64,000 nucleotides of DNA from Dallia pectoralis (taxonomy: Eukaryota; Chordata; Actinopteri; Esociformes; Umbridae): the NCBI GenBank assembly GCA_029465975.1, contig CM055761.1, forward strand, positions 1,144,490 through 1,208,489, in the 5' to 3' direction. This document shows positions 36,618 to 63,099 of this stretch, piece after piece; positions within the stretch are counted from its first letter, which is position 1, and each line of letters opens with the position of its first letter. The notes under the pieces are model-generated. The model was given only the letters and a program-made list of their open reading frames with translations, had not been told where the DNA came from and did no database searches. The position numbers were made by a program, and so were the translations under genes.

Positions 36618-38796
36618 GCCATGTGTCTGGTCTAGTGGGCTGGGTGCTACCAGTATCAGGTCCTTTGGGTATTTAAGGATTAATCCGTTCAGCCTTCACA
36701 AGCCCAACGTTAGATTAGAATGTCCTTAACTTTCCTCCTCCCAGTCTAGTCACCCAACAACGCTGCTTCTAGCTGTGCTCTCTTCTGCCGGACTAGTTAA
36801 AGACCCTGCAGACGAAACAGGTGCAGTCTGACTTTGTACCAGTGCATAGTTCTGTTATCAAAATGTGACGAGCGGGCCAACTATTTGAACAGAGTTTTAT
36901 GTGTAGCTCTAACCGATTAGATCCGGGTTGTTGGTCATGCTTAGTACAGTCACAGCATTCCTGGATGGGAATATCTTTACTTTGATAAAGCCCAACAGTT
37001 GTCCAGTAAAACTTATAAATGGGGAGTGGGCACACTGGTAAAAGAGAAGGGCTATGTGTGTTTCATGTTCAATGTCTTTGTTCTTCTCAGGGTTCCTTAA
37101 TTAGCCCTCAGCCACTCAATCACCTTCTCCATTGACCCTCTGCCTGTCTCAGAGGGTAGTGTTGGATAGACAGCCAATGGCAAAACAGTAGCCAAAAAAC
37201 AGCAAATCAGAAGAGGGGGTTTCCTAACAGGAAGTAGAAGTAACCGAATAGAGTGGAAAATGTCATTGTAGTTGTGTGTGTCAAATTGTCAACGTTTATT
37301 GTGCAATGTGATAATCGTCTTTATTTAACAGCAATGTTTCCACTGGTTATGAAGTCAAGCAGTGTGGACGACGTTTCAGAGAAACACAACATAAAAATAA
37401 AATCGAAGTAATCAATATTCAAAAGCTTCACTGTGCACTCTCATCAACTCTCCTGTGAGTGTGTGTAAGCTGGCTTGGTTTAGCTCTCTGGGTGAATACT
37501 AACCTACATAATCCTGATACAATGTTGAATTGCACGTTCTTCAAGTTTAAATCATCTAAAGCACGTGTCTTTAGCTTGGAACACCCTCCCTCCCTCCCTC
37601 CCTGCTTAGTTGAAACTAAAACAGATCAAAGCTTATTATCTCAAAGATTCTGCAGTGAATACAAAAAGTCCCAGTTTGTTTAAAACAGACATTAGCATAT
37701 TCGTACATCATTTCTTGTTTTAAAACCACACATAAAACGTGTTTCATTTCTCCAAGGTTGTTTAGTTTAGGGATTTGGCATCTAAATGCACCGGCCAGTC
37801 TGTCAGGGCTCTTAGATAAGTGCTGCTTGATCAAGACCTCCGTCTACATAGTTAAACCCACCCACGTCTGTCTGTGCGTACCTTTTGGTTTCAAACCAAA
37901 CCTCTCAGACCCTTCTGTCCACAAGCATAACATCTCAACTCTGTTTTATGTGTGGTAATAAACAAATTTAAACCCTCTCCATTCCTGAAGGACTTCTACA
38001 AACTCAACGGTAGACTTTGGTCTCTGTATGTGACTGGAACAACACGACTGGTAGGTTACCAGAACTTGCAATTTGTCAAAGGAAATAGGATCAAGACAAC
38101 ATCTCTCTGCTGACAGTATAAAAGCAAGCATCTTTTCTTCTTTTGAGATAAACACCCCTCCCCTTCATACACCCACCCACCTCCCCTAACCCGTCAGCAG
38201 CTCAATATGGACGGACACTGAACAAGTGTTTTCCATCTGTTATGCTACATTGTTTTTGCTTCTCATTCGGAGAGGCACAGAGAACATGCCCTCATCATCA
38301 TCATCACTCATTCAGCAAACAAGCAGAAAACAAAAAGAAGAAAAGGAACGAAAACAAACCAAAAAAGAAACAGAAAATAAATAAAATGGACGACAGGAAA
38401 CAAAGACATAAAATAGAGCATTTTCTTTTTGTTGTCGTATTTCTGTTGCAGCGAGGGGGGGGTCACCTGAAACTCCACTCTTCTTCTTTCTTTCTTTCGA
38501 TTTCTTCACATTTACAAACATTTAAAACTTCCTTGTGCAAATCAAGCAGTCTTTAGAAAGAATGCCCTCCAAATGTTCTAGTAAAAATATATATAACTCC
38601 AAGGTGGCTGACGTTTGAGCTGCAGCAAGTGTCTTTTCCTTTTGTTTGTTTTCTCATGTTCTGCTTGGGTTCTGGGTACTAGTTTAGATGAGGAGGCTCA
38701 CTCTGGTACCCCTGTGTCCCAATCCATCCGCGCTCCCCACGTCCCTCCGGGGGGCTAGGCAGGCAGGGTGGATTGTCTGGCAGGGGGGGCGGTGAC

Positions 38797-52075
<13,279 letters not shown>

Positions 52076-52149
52076 GGTCTTTACCTCACTAGCAGATTAC
52101 ACTTGTCTTGTGTCTCTCCAAATTCGTGTATAAACCAGATAAACACCGA

Positions 52150-52312
52150 CCACACACACTGGACTATAAGGATGTGAAGCGACCACACTGGACTATAAAA
52201 ATGTGAAGCGACCACCCTGGACTATAATAAGGACGTGAAGCGACCACCCTGGACTAAAATAAGGACGTGAAGCGACCACCCTGGACTAAAATAAGGACGT
52301 GAAGCGACTAAA
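52150..52312 (-). repeat. 32/33-bp tandem repeat upstream of PIK3R3 exon 1, about 5 copies
   Basis: Unit GGACTATAATAAGGACGTGA plus AGCGACCACCCT. Copies on the far side are more diverged. It lies 75-240 bp before the ATG on the sense strand. Confidence 0.93.
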
Positions 52313-52556
52313 CCAGATTCTGAATTCCTGCTTCAGACACACAATAAATACCGTGTATTATCGTGTAAAAGCACCAGGCTCCACTGGTTCAACTGTCCAG
52401 AAAATGTTCCGACGGTCCAACAGAGCAGAAAGTAGATGCCAGCTCTACAGTCCAGTCTGTTCATTATAGGGTCCGTTCATTATAGGACCATTATAGTACC
52501 GTTTATTCTAGGACCGAGCATTATAGCACCGGGCACTTCGTTATAACGGCACTCAC

Positions 52557-52760
52557 CGCGCGCAGGCAACCGTTCACACCATCTGGGCGATACCACCTCC
52601 CCGGGACACCGCAGGGGGGGTCGGCGCATCTACAATGACGCACCAAAAATGGGTTTGCGTTTTCACCGCGTCGTATTTACGCACGACGTCGTCGTACGAC
52701 AGCGGATATTGCATACGGACGGTGTATTTAAGTGAGTTTTTGTAATTAAGTGTAAATGTC
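52557..52760 (-). other. pik3r3: Candidate PIK3R3 5' UTR exon
   Basis: A CpG-rich segment ending in a strong donor CGCG|gtgagt (gtgagt is 52556-52551 on the sense strand). The 5' edge is not defined; a TTAAATAC box lies near 52728-52735. It would splice to a site just before 52075. Confidence 0.4.
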
Positions 52761-52839
52761 GTGTTTGCGTTGTTTAAGTGTCCAGTGACATCATTTTGTC
52801 GACCCCCCTCTTCAACTGGCACGTTGGTATGCTCCCACC

Positions 52840-52905
52840 CCGGTTTACTTTCCAGGGCCTGGGGGCGGGGCTCTAAACAGACTCCAGACTCGGGAGCCAA
52901 TAGGA
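52840..52905 (-). promoter_or_regulatory. pik3r3: Candidate PIK3R3 promoter GC box and CCAAT box
   Basis: GGGGGCGGGGCTC (near 52861-52873) and AGCCAATAGG (near 52894-52903) stand close together 300 bp upstream of the candidate 5' UTR donor. Confidence 0.4.
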
Positions 52906-54114
52906 AAAGACCTGCTTCAACTCAACTGCTGGAGTCAGAAGTTTTGCATTTTCCTTTTTTTGCAACCTCATGCACCTGGCCAATGAACTTGGCAGATATA
53001 CAGGAAGTGAATTGGTGATTGGACCGAACCGTTACTATGAGGGACAAAGCGATGCAAGAGAGAAACGGGACAAGAGAGAAAAGGGACAGGAGAGAAAAGG
53101 GGACAGTAAAAAGCTCTAGTTATTGTAGTCTGAGCACAACCACAACTACTGGCCAGGCACTGAACAAAGAACACACACTATGGTACGCCTAGTTCATATG
53201 TACTTGGTTTAATATTTAAATTCACTTCCAGAAACGACACGGTATGAAAAATAGCATGGCCTACACTCAATTCAGTGACTCAGCATTGTCTTGAGCAAGA
53301 CAATCAGCATAAAGACAGACGCGTCTGACTGAGCAATCTGATAATCTGTATTTAATACCCCGGTAATATTTCAATGTGGTACCAGGATGTAAAGAAGCAA
53401 TTGCCCCGTGACAACTTAACCCAGTCTGGTGGCCTAGTTCAAGCAACAATGACAACCGGGTCACCAATCTGCCAGCCTGCCTGCCCGTCACAAATCCATC
53501 TCCCCTCCTCTCGTCACATCCGACCCCCAACCCCAGATGGCTCGTGCCGGTCACGGGCGCCCCTCTCTCACGGTCAAGTGTGTCAAAGAGTGTTAATTGC
53601 TGCAGTGTCTGCCCGTGCTGGGGTAACGCCACACAGGGCCGGGCTGGACAGATGGAGGGGTAACAATGACACAGGAACCGGCGTGTCCTTGCATGGTAAT
53701 CCACAGGTGATGGAGCCCTGGGAAAACCCAATAATCTGCTGTGTGCTCAGGGACACGTCATCAGGGACACAGAAACACACGGACAAAAGACGACAGAGGC
53801 ATCACGCCTTGATTTGCATACCGTATGTATGCCAGTCACCAGCTTACGCCCGGATACGTGTGTATGATACGTGTGTATGATAAGTGTGTATACTAAGTGT
53901 GTGTGTGTGTACGCTCTCCCCCTTTCACCTCACCCATGACACACTTCGTTTCCCTTGATTGCTTCTTGATTCGTCGGGAGAATCAGTCAGGTCGAGATAT
54001 TTTCTCATCCCGTGACTCTGGCTTTCACATCGACTAAGAAATATTCCTCTCAGACACAGGCTCTCGAAAGTTTTATTCAACTATTTCAATAATAGTCTTG
54101 CTGTAGGAACAGTG
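52906..54114. other. Upstream flank, no gene seen
   Basis: Unique-looking, fairly GC-balanced DNA. A 154-codon - strand frame at 53267-53731 shows no family motif. The block 53380-54050 has little low-complexity sequence and might be regulatory. Confidence 0.5.
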
Positions 54115-54660
54115 AATACAGGGTCCCCCACAATTATTGGTACCCCTTTTAAAAAAAGGCTATAAAAATGTCAAATTTAGTTGAATTAGCTGAATGTCAA
54201 AAAATTTGGAAACATTTCATTAACCTTAATAAAAAATCTTTTGTCAAGAAATAACTATTTCTTACAAACCTGCTAAACTAAACTGTACTTTATTATGTTG
54301 AGATCAGGGTGTTCAGAAACTTTAAGGTAGTGATTAATTACCCTATGTTCCACGAGGGTATACATACAAGGAAAAACAGAGGGCATGATCTCTACTAGAT
54401 ACACCAACACTGGAAGACAAGAGAACACACAAATCCAATCAGGGAAAAGCGTGTTTAGGGAATGGCTATAAAAAATAGCTACTTGTCTGAAAATGCAATA
54501 CTGAAGAAGCTCAAAGCAATTGGAGCGGTTACAAACTTGCCTCGAATAGGACCCAAGTAAATTCTGCCCCGATACACAATGAGAACTATGGTAAGAAAGT
54601 ACAAAAAATCCCCAAAGATCACCGTGGGAGATTTACCTAGAAGAGGAACATGACACGTTT
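54115..54660 (+). mobile_element. Tc1/mariner-like element relic
   Basis: Starts CAGGGTCCCCCACAATTATT followed by GGTACCCC, the style of a teleost Tc1 terminal repeat, and continues to a decayed transposase fragment. A matching right end was not located, so the end coordinate is approximate. Confidence 0.55.
54504..54653 (+). pseudogene. Broken Tc1-like transposase fragment
   Basis: One frame reads KKLKAIGAVTNLPRIGPK, an in-frame TAA, then RYTMRTMVRKYKKSPKITVG, which resembles the N-terminal DNA-binding part of Tc1 transposases (linker with NLPR-GR, then T-R-V-R--KK-P-IT). Only about 50 codons remain and there is no catalytic domain. Confidence 0.6.
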
Positions 54661-56117
54661 TCTGACTGTGCCAAATTCGTGCTAATTATCCATTCTGCTT
54701 AAGCGCTTTTCATGTTTTGTCCACAACTGTAATAAGTTCACTGGAAGTACAAACTTAGACGTTAGAGTACGGAAGCCGGGGGCGTGCGGAAAAAGGAGAG
54801 GTTGCCTAAGGAGTTTGCGTGTGTTTCTACCGTATGTCAGAGCAGCAGCGCTAACAGCAGCGCTAACAGCGTCCGATGGGCAAATAGCTGCAGGGGACGT
54901 GTTGGGAAGACCGTACTCCCTGTCATGTACATATGGTGTTGAGGTACTCTGTGTTCAGAGTCACAGCGCCATATGGACGGAAAACACTAACGTATGTGTG
55001 CGTGTGTGTGTGTGTGTACCACAGCTTCCCCCGACGACCGTAGACGTGCAAAGGCTGAACGAAAGCTTGAATATCAGCCGACTTTCTCAGACATTTCTCT
55101 TGTCTAGTCAGTCTGAGGGATGCCTGTGATCAAACAGAAGCTTTTCGAACCGACGACTTGGAAACGGTGGGTTCAAATACAGTTTACGATTCATCTTTAT
55201 TCGAGACACGTTATGCCGTTGTGTCTTGTATTTGCTTAAATGCACTTCAGTCCTGATAGATTGCCTTCAGACAGATCCAAGCCATATCTGTCTGTCCAGT
55301 GGACACTTGCGGTGGGAGTAATCTGCAACAGCCAGCCAGTCTAGGGTCATGTGGACACTAACCCGTTAGCTGCACTATCTGAGAGTTTCCAGTCTCTAAT
55401 TCAGAGAGAAGAAAAAGTCGCCGTTTCTGGTAGTGGCTGAACATGTCTTCGCCTCGATGCGATAATGTAAAGAACTGGCCTGTGTCATGTTTGACGTTCA
55501 ATTCTGGGTTAGGGTTATTTCTGTCAGTCATTTTAAAATGAGTGCTAACAAGTCAAACGGGTTACTGTGCACAATGACATTCATATTGTATGACTTGTCA
55601 CTCGTTTAAAATGTTTCTAATGGGTTAAGGATTTGCAAACATCGTTAAAGGGATAGTGCTTGGGAGTATTGCAGGATTTAATCATGAACATCCTGAAATA
55701 TCCCTTTAATTGCAAGGTTGAATAAGTGGACAGCCCACACCATCACATTTTCTCTTCTCTCTCCCACTGTCTGTGTATCCGCCAGTTACAGAGCCAAGCA
55801 GAAAAAGAGATAGAGAGAGATGAGAGATAGAGAGGTGAGAGAGAGAGAGACAGAGAGGAGAGAGGGAACAAGAGAGAGCAGATAGGTAATGTAAAGCCCT
55901 CTTCTCCCCCAGTCCTTTGACCAACCTAAATCTTTCTCTACTCTCTCTCCAGACTCCACCATCCTCTCATTTCTAGTCTGTACCTTTATTCCTCACCTCT
56001 CCCTCATCTAAAGCATCCAGTCGGTCTCTCTGGGTTTGGCAGACAGACAAAGTGTTTAGATCTGTTGTCCACAGCAGAATGGAGCACAGCTGAGCTGCTG
56101 GGAGGTGATGTCATCCG
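54661..56117. other. Upstream flank, no gene seen
   Basis: Unique-looking DNA with a small GA-rich tract near 55800-55880. No exon-like sequence is recognised. Confidence 0.55.
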
Positions 56118-56290
56118 GCAACGCGATGATGTCACCCTGCAACGCGATGATGTCACCCTGCAACGCGATGATGTCACCCTGCAACGCGATGATGTCACCC
56201 TGCAACGCGATGATGTCACCCTGCAACGCGATGATGTCACCCTGCAACGCGATGATGTCACCCTGCAATGCGATGATGTCACCCTGCAAC
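56118..56290 (+). repeat. 21-bp minisatellite, 8 copies
   Basis: Unit GATGATGTCACCCTGCAACG plus C. The copies are almost identical (one AACG to AATG). Each carries TGATGTCA, close to a CRE/ATF site. Confidence 0.97.
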
Positions 56291-57432
56291 ACGATCCTCC
56301 GTGTAGCACTGATGCAATACTCCGGTGACACTGGATCCAAATCTCCACTTCCCCTCGCCTCCTCTAGATGTGTTTCCACCCACACAGCCCCCCACACCCC
56401 ACCCACCCGCTAGCCCCCCTCCACCAACCCCCATGGTTGTCACAGTGTCATGGCTCATGGCTCAGCAATTCCTTACCCAGAAGCACAGACGGCCGGACAG
56501 ACGAGCCGTGTAACGAATTAAGGACCAGCTCTGACATTAAATCCTTCTGCTCCTCGGGAATAACGGCTGCCGTGTTTATGCTTTTCCCAACAGAACATCT
56601 CAGATAAACTTGTGCATTCAGGCGCTCAGTTCCATGTTATTCTGCAGTTGTTTGCCAATGTAATCCCAGAGCCAACACGGACAGTATCTGGTTGACGAAA
56701 ACATGACACAACAGGGAAGGTGATAGAAAGTTCTTTGTTTCTATGAGGGTTCCCATGCCTGGAAAATGACACTGTGTGTTTCAATTCTTCTCGTCTCACA
56801 TTATAACCTCCAACTCTGAAGTATCAAAACATCACGGACAGATATAGCAGCACATGGACAAAGCACCTGTGGTTAAAATGACACGGCTAAAGAAACACGC
56901 TATCTCGCGTCAGACATGCCAATCTGGATGTTCCCCTCCCCCTCTCCCTCCTGCCCCCCACCTCAGTAAAGCCCCATTGTTCCCCGGTGATCGATTCTGC
57001 TCACTAAGTCCTCCCTCCTCGGGCCGAGCTCTCTGTCACGTCAGTTTAATCTAAGCTCTAGAACATTGTAGGTGACCATGTATCTGCTAACCAAGCTCAC
57101 CTAGCGCTGAATCCACCCAGCGTACCCAGCTGCTAACACATTAGCATCCTCCCATGACGGGTTCTGCATGACGTGTTCTGCACGACGGGCAGATTGTGTG
57201 AGAACCATGCATCTGCTTGTGAATGGACCCCTTTAATCCAGTGACCCAGTTAAGAGATTATACAGGCAGCAGGAACCGGGGTATCATCCTTTTAGAACCC
57301 GTTACAGTGGAACAACAGGGAAAGGAACCGGGGTATCATCCTTTTAGAACCCGTTACAGTGGAACAACAGGGAAAGGAACCGGGGTATCTTCCTTTTTTA
57401 ACTTTGGACTCTGGTTGTGTCCGTAAACACTT
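56291..57432. other. Upstream flank, no gene seen
   Basis: Contains a two-copy direct repeat of about 53 bp (AACCGGGGTATCATCCTTTT ... ACAGTGGAACAACAGGGAAA), with a third partial copy at 57376-57394, just before the hexanucleotide array. Confidence 0.6.
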
Positions 57433-57433
57433 G

Positions 57434-59504
57434 CTTCAATACCAATACCAACATCAATACCAATATCAATATCAATACCAATACCAACATCAATACCAAT
57501 ATCAATACCAATATCAACACCAATATCAATACCAACATCAATACCAATACCAATACCAATACCAATATCAATACCAACATCAATACCAATATCAATACCA
57601 ATACCAACATCAATACCAATACCAATATCAATACCAATACCAACATCAATACCAATATCAACACCAATATCAATACCAATACCAATACCAACATCAATAC
57701 CAACATCAATACCAATACCAACATCAATACCAATACCAATACCAACATCACCAATACCAATATCAATACCAATACCAATACCAATACCAATACCAACATC
57801 AATACCAATACCAATATCAATACCAATACCAACATCAATACCAATACCAATACCAACATCAATACCAATACCAATATCAATACCAATACCAATACCAATA
57901 CCAATACCAATATCAATACCAATACCAACATCAATACCAATATCAATACCAATATCAATACCAACATCAATACCAATACCAATACCAACATCAATACCAA
58001 TACCAATCAATCAATACCAATATCAATACCAATACCAACATCAATACCAATATCAATACCAATACCAACATACCAATACCAATATCAATACCAATACCAA
58101 TACCAACATCAATACCAATACCAATACCAACATCAATACCAATACCAATACCAATACCAATACCAACATTAATACCAATATCAATACCAATACCAATACC
58201 AACATCAATACCAATACCAATACCAATATCAATCAATACCAATACCAACATCAATACCAATACCAATATCAATACCAATACCAATACCAACATCAATACC
58301 AATACCAATACCAATACCAATACCAATACCAACACCAATACCAATACCAATATCAATACCAATACCAATACAACATCAATACCAATACCATCAATACCAA
58401 TACCAATACCAATACCAATACCAATACCAATATCAATACCAATACCAATATCAATACCAATATCAATACCAATATCAATACCAATACCAACATCAATACC
58501 AATACCAATATCAATACCAATACCAACATCAATACCAATACCAATATCAATACCAATACCAACATCAATACCAATATCAATACCAATACCAACATTAATA
58601 CCAATATCAATACCAATACCAATACCAACATCAATACCAATACCAATACCAACATCAATACCAATACCAATACCAACATCAATACCAATACCAATACCAA
58701 TACCAATACCAATATCAATACCAATACCAACATCAATACCAATACCAACATCAATACCAATATCAATACCAATATCAATACCAATACCAACATCAATACC
58801 AATACCAATATCAATACCAATACCAACATCAATACCAATACCAATATCAATACCAATACCAACATCAATACCAATACCAATACCAATACCAACATTAATA
58901 CCAATATCAATACCAATACCAACATCAATACCAATACCAATATCAATACCAATATCAATACCAATACCAACATCAATACCAATACCAATACCAATACCAA
59001 CATTAATACCAATATCAATACCAATACCAATACCAACATCAATACCAATACCAATACCAACATTAATACCAATACCAATACCAATACCAACATCAATACC
59101 AACATCAATACCAATACCAATACCAATACCAATACCAATCAATACCAATACCAATACCAACATTAATACCAATATCAATACCAATACCAACCAATATCAA
59201 TACCAATACCAACATTAATACCAATATCAATACCAATACCAACCAATACCAATACCAATACCAATACCAATACCAACATTAATACCAATATCAATACCAA
59301 TACCAATACCAACACCATCAATACCAATACCAATACCAACATTAATACCAATACCAACATCAATACCAATACCAACATCAATACCAATACCAATACCAAT
59401 ACCAACATCAATACCAATACCAACATCAATACCAATACCAACATCAATACCAATACCAATACCAACATCAATACCAATACCAATACCAGTACCAATATCA
59501 ATCT
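57434..59504 (+). repeat. Hexanucleotide (CAATAC/CAATAT/CAACAT) array, 2.07 kb
   Basis: About 345 units dominated by CAATAC, with CAATAT, CAACAT and a few CAACAC/CAATCA breaks. From 57434 to 59488 I found no G on the + strand. Long open frames on both strands are artefacts of the 6-bp period. Confidence 0.98.
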
Positions 59505-60994
59505 CACAGTCATTAAGACTCTTGATCAGTTTCTGACTGAAATACTCTCAGTTCTCAAGTACCTCGGGACTGACTGGCTCTGTTCATTCCGTGCTGCTAC
59601 ATCTGGTTTAACTAGCTTGTTTAGGGCTGACTTTGGGTCAGTTTGTATCTCTCTACAGCATTCTCTTGATTCAATCTCCCCCGAGGCCCACTCAGGGTCA
59701 GATCATGTGAGGGGTTTTGGTCAAACAAAGCAGAACAAAGGCTGGCTGGATCCAAACCAGCTGACCCTTTAGTTCTCCTACATGACTGTGTGTATCATGG
59801 AAATGAATGGTGTTTACACACACAGCACAGGGAGACGAACGGGCCACAGGGAGAAGGGGATAGAGACGTGGAGGGAGGAGTGGAGGGTGAAGAGAGGGAG
59901 GAGTGGAGGGAGAGAGGAGTGGAGGGAGGGAGAGATGAGTGGAGAGGGAGAGTGAGAGAGTATTGAAGGGTGAGAGAAGTAGAGGGAGGAGTGGATGGAG
60001 AGAGAGAGGGTGAGAGAGAAGTGGAGGAAGGGGGGAGAGAGGGTGAGTGAGGAGTGGAGGGTGGGGGGAGAGGATCAGAAGGTGGCCATAGAGGAGTGGA
60101 GGGAGACAAACACATAAAATTACATCCACATATTCAAGCCGAGGTCAGATTTACGCCGTAACTCTAATCTTGTCGTAACTTGAATCTGATTAGAAGGCAG
60201 AGGACCGGCCCAATTGAGTTGCATGTTGTGGGTGTGTGAAATGCACCCAGGTACCATTAGAATGAACCAGTCCTTCCTGTCATGGGTCCAGCCTACTTTA
60301 TAAAGTCATAGGAACCTATTTCATACTTAACGTATTTCAGTTGAGAAAGTGAATCTCAAAAATCCAGAGGTCGAGAGGTGTTTGAAGGCTACGGACGAGG
60401 TGAACTTCAGCTCTTCATTCGCTCAGTTAAAATGTTGCTTTGTAAAACCAACTACCCACATTACATAGTATCAAAGTGGCATAATTCACAACTACTGTTC
60501 ATTAAACAACAGTAAACATACAAGCCGATCAGTATGGCTAAATGGCAAATTCACATGTCTCAAAACAATTATTGCTGTCTTTGTCAGAAACATTTGCGCA
60601 TGGAAGACACCTTAGTGAGAAAAAAATACAAAAACAGCAAATTCAAGCATTACCAACAATATCTCCTGAACCTGTTGACAGACTTATTGCCATGAATGGG
60701 CTGAGAAAACTTCCAAAAAAACCTCCCGGAGGAAAGTGAGTCTGACAGAACCTGATGTCACAGTCCAGTTTCTATTCAATAGGGGTGGTTTGGTTGCTAG
60801 GGTCGTTGTGTACAACCTAAACTGAGGGTAATTTGGTGTCACGAGGCAAACACTAAGTCTAGTTTGTGACTTTTGGGACTGAATAGTGGAGAGTTGGAGA
60901 GTGGTGCATGGTAAAAGACTGTGTGTGTGTGTGTGTTTGGTGGCAGGTGTACAAACAGACTAACCCAGGGGATTGGAGAAACAGACCTTACAGG
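59505..60994. other. Upstream flank, no gene seen
   Basis: Contains a purine-rich GGAGTGGAGGGAGAGA tract at about 59839-60105. The rest is unique-looking and has no recognised exon. Confidence 0.55.
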
Positions 60995-61135
<141 letters not shown>

Positions 61136-61620
61136 CCTGAACAAACACCCATAAATCACACTTAACGAAATGCAACAAGTCGGGTTGGGTCAGACGCAAG
61201 TGGAGCGCAGGGGAAGATCTGAGGGATTCCAACCCTCTGAGGAGGAAGAGGGAGCAGGGAAAGGAACAAGAGAGAAGAGGGGGAACGCAAGAGGAGAAAT
61301 GAAGAGGCAAACAGAGTGCCTGTGGAGCACAGACCTCCTCACCTCCCAGACCTGAGACCTCCTCACCTCCCAGACCCCCTCCACAGCAGATCTATATTTC
61401 GGTATCAGATTAAACTATAGGAAAGTCTTACATATAAAGAAATACAGTTATGTAAGATGAAGTTTGTCAGTGCCTGAACACATAAGAGCCGTTCCTACTG
61501 TCTGGGCAACATTTCTACATCTGCAGGGTCAGGGAGAGGGCAAAGGTCAAAGTGTAGAGGTTTGCTTGCCTCTGGCACAGTCCTTAAGAGGAGACTGAGA
61601 AGCAAACAGACATGACTGGG

Positions 61621-61626
<6 letters not shown>

Positions 61627-61686
<60 letters not shown>
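61627..61686 (+). repeat. (GT)n microsatellite
   Basis: About 30 GT units. Confidence 0.97.
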
Positions 61687-61689
<3 letters not shown>

Positions 61690-62427
61690 TGATATAAAAT
61701 GTAAACGTGGTCCTACCAGGGACGTCACATTGAACATGTTAATTAAGTGTAGAACCAAAGCCCCGGCTCACCCAGCATCTCTCAAGAAGAAAGGGGCCAA
61801 AACATGTTTTATACAGCATCCTAACATGGCACTTAATGCCTTGATCAAGGGCACAATGGCAGATAACAGTGAACATATGTGATCAGACACTCTTATTTAG
61901 ATGGACATGGTCTATGATTTGATGAATAGTAAAGTCATCTGAATCGTTATGCCGTTTACATTCAGCAGAGCTCAACCCAATTGAACACTTATTAGGAGTG
62001 CTTCCCAGCGTGTCAGACAGCACGCTCCATCATCATCATCGTCATCATCTTCACCATCATCATCAAAACAGTAAATAAAAGGTGTTTCTTTGGTATGAAT
62101 GGTGTTCCATCTCTCCAGATAAGTTCCAATGACAGAGGATCTGGTGGCCTGAGGCCAAACTGAGACACTTTATGTTGCTTTTACTATTCATTTATCACCC
62201 TTGTTTACGTTATTTTTTACATGTATTTCCCTGCCAGTATACTAAGAAAATATTCTGGTTATCATGGACAGAACGACAGGGCGCTTGTGTGTGTGATTGT
62301 CCTGCTTAATATAATGTCTGTCATCATCGCAAATCAACTGCATTCAATCATGCCCGCCCACAAAAAACAACAACACTTCAATCAATAAAGCTTTGGACCT
62401 GGCCAAGCAATACTGCCTCTCTCTCGT

Positions 62428-62572
62428 TATAAAAGCTTAGCCCGAGTAAACAAATGCCTGTGTAAACACATTGTAAGCTAGCCCCGGGGCAGTCTTGGTC
62501 AGCACTAAGAAGGTGGATGAAAATGTCTTTGTGCATCAACCTGGCGTTCAGCCAGAACTCTCGTCATGGATG
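62428..62572 (+). promoter_or_regulatory. Possible TATA promoter and first exon of an unknown + strand gene
   Basis: TATAAAAG at 62428-62435. An ATG at 62566 in a good start context (GTCATGG) is followed at once by the donor G|gtaagt at 62572/62573. Another frame from ATG 62517 is also open to the donor. No product can be named and no second exon is visible in the window. Confidence 0.25.
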
Positions 62573-63099
62573 GTAAGTGTTAGGTAACATCAGCAGGCCA
62601 AACAGAGGCCGAATGAAACATCCAAAAAAGAAGTTTAATATTTTTCTTACAGGCGAGAGAGAACAAGATAAAAAGAAATGAGCCACGAAGGAAACTTGCA
62701 AGTCGTGCTGAACTGATGAGTTTAACCATGTTCCAAGTTTTCTTTATTGAAAATCATAAACCTTGTTCACTTCGCTGCTTATCAAACAACCCTGGCCAAT
62801 AAACAACCTTCCAATCAATGTGCTAAAACTATTAAATATCCTTAAATGACTTTAATTTGACACGAAAAGCCATGTGAGTTAGTGTGTTAGTTACAACTCT
62901 TTCCATGTTCCTTGGCGCTGGTTTTCCTTTCTTTTCACAACCAAAATTCCCTTAACGTCCAGGGATTACATGAAAACATTATAAAATGTCATGCTTTTCT
63001 ACATGGAAGTATTCTAAATACTTTCTGAATCCACTGCACACTTGATTACACTCTATTAGATGTGAGGCATTTAGCCGGCAGACACCTCACTGGTGTGGT

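Larger units (their letters stand above)
32350..38796 (-). other. pik3r3: PIK3R3 3' UTR (inferred, about 6.4 kb)
   Basis: Runs from the PIK3R3 stop to a strong distal poly(A) signal. It has no large intergenic-type low-complexity block except an (AT)n tract and two minisatellites. T-rich stretches on the sense strand are frequent. AATAAA pairs on the - strand near 37295-37327 could end a shorter 1.5-kb 3' UTR. Confidence 0.55.

Noticed and set aside
53267..53731. 154-codon - strand open frame
   Set aside because: No recognisable domain and no supporting promoter or splice pattern; likely chance.
57359..59218. 619-codon open frame rich in Gln-Tyr, Asn-Thr and Ile-Pro, plus long opposing frames
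   Set aside because: The 6-bp unit contains no stop in several frames; composition changes only where the phase slips.
60542..60739. 65-codon + strand frame (MANSHVSKQLLLSLSETFAH start)
   Set aside because: Composition looks protein-like but no family is recognised and no conserved motif is seen; left unannotated.
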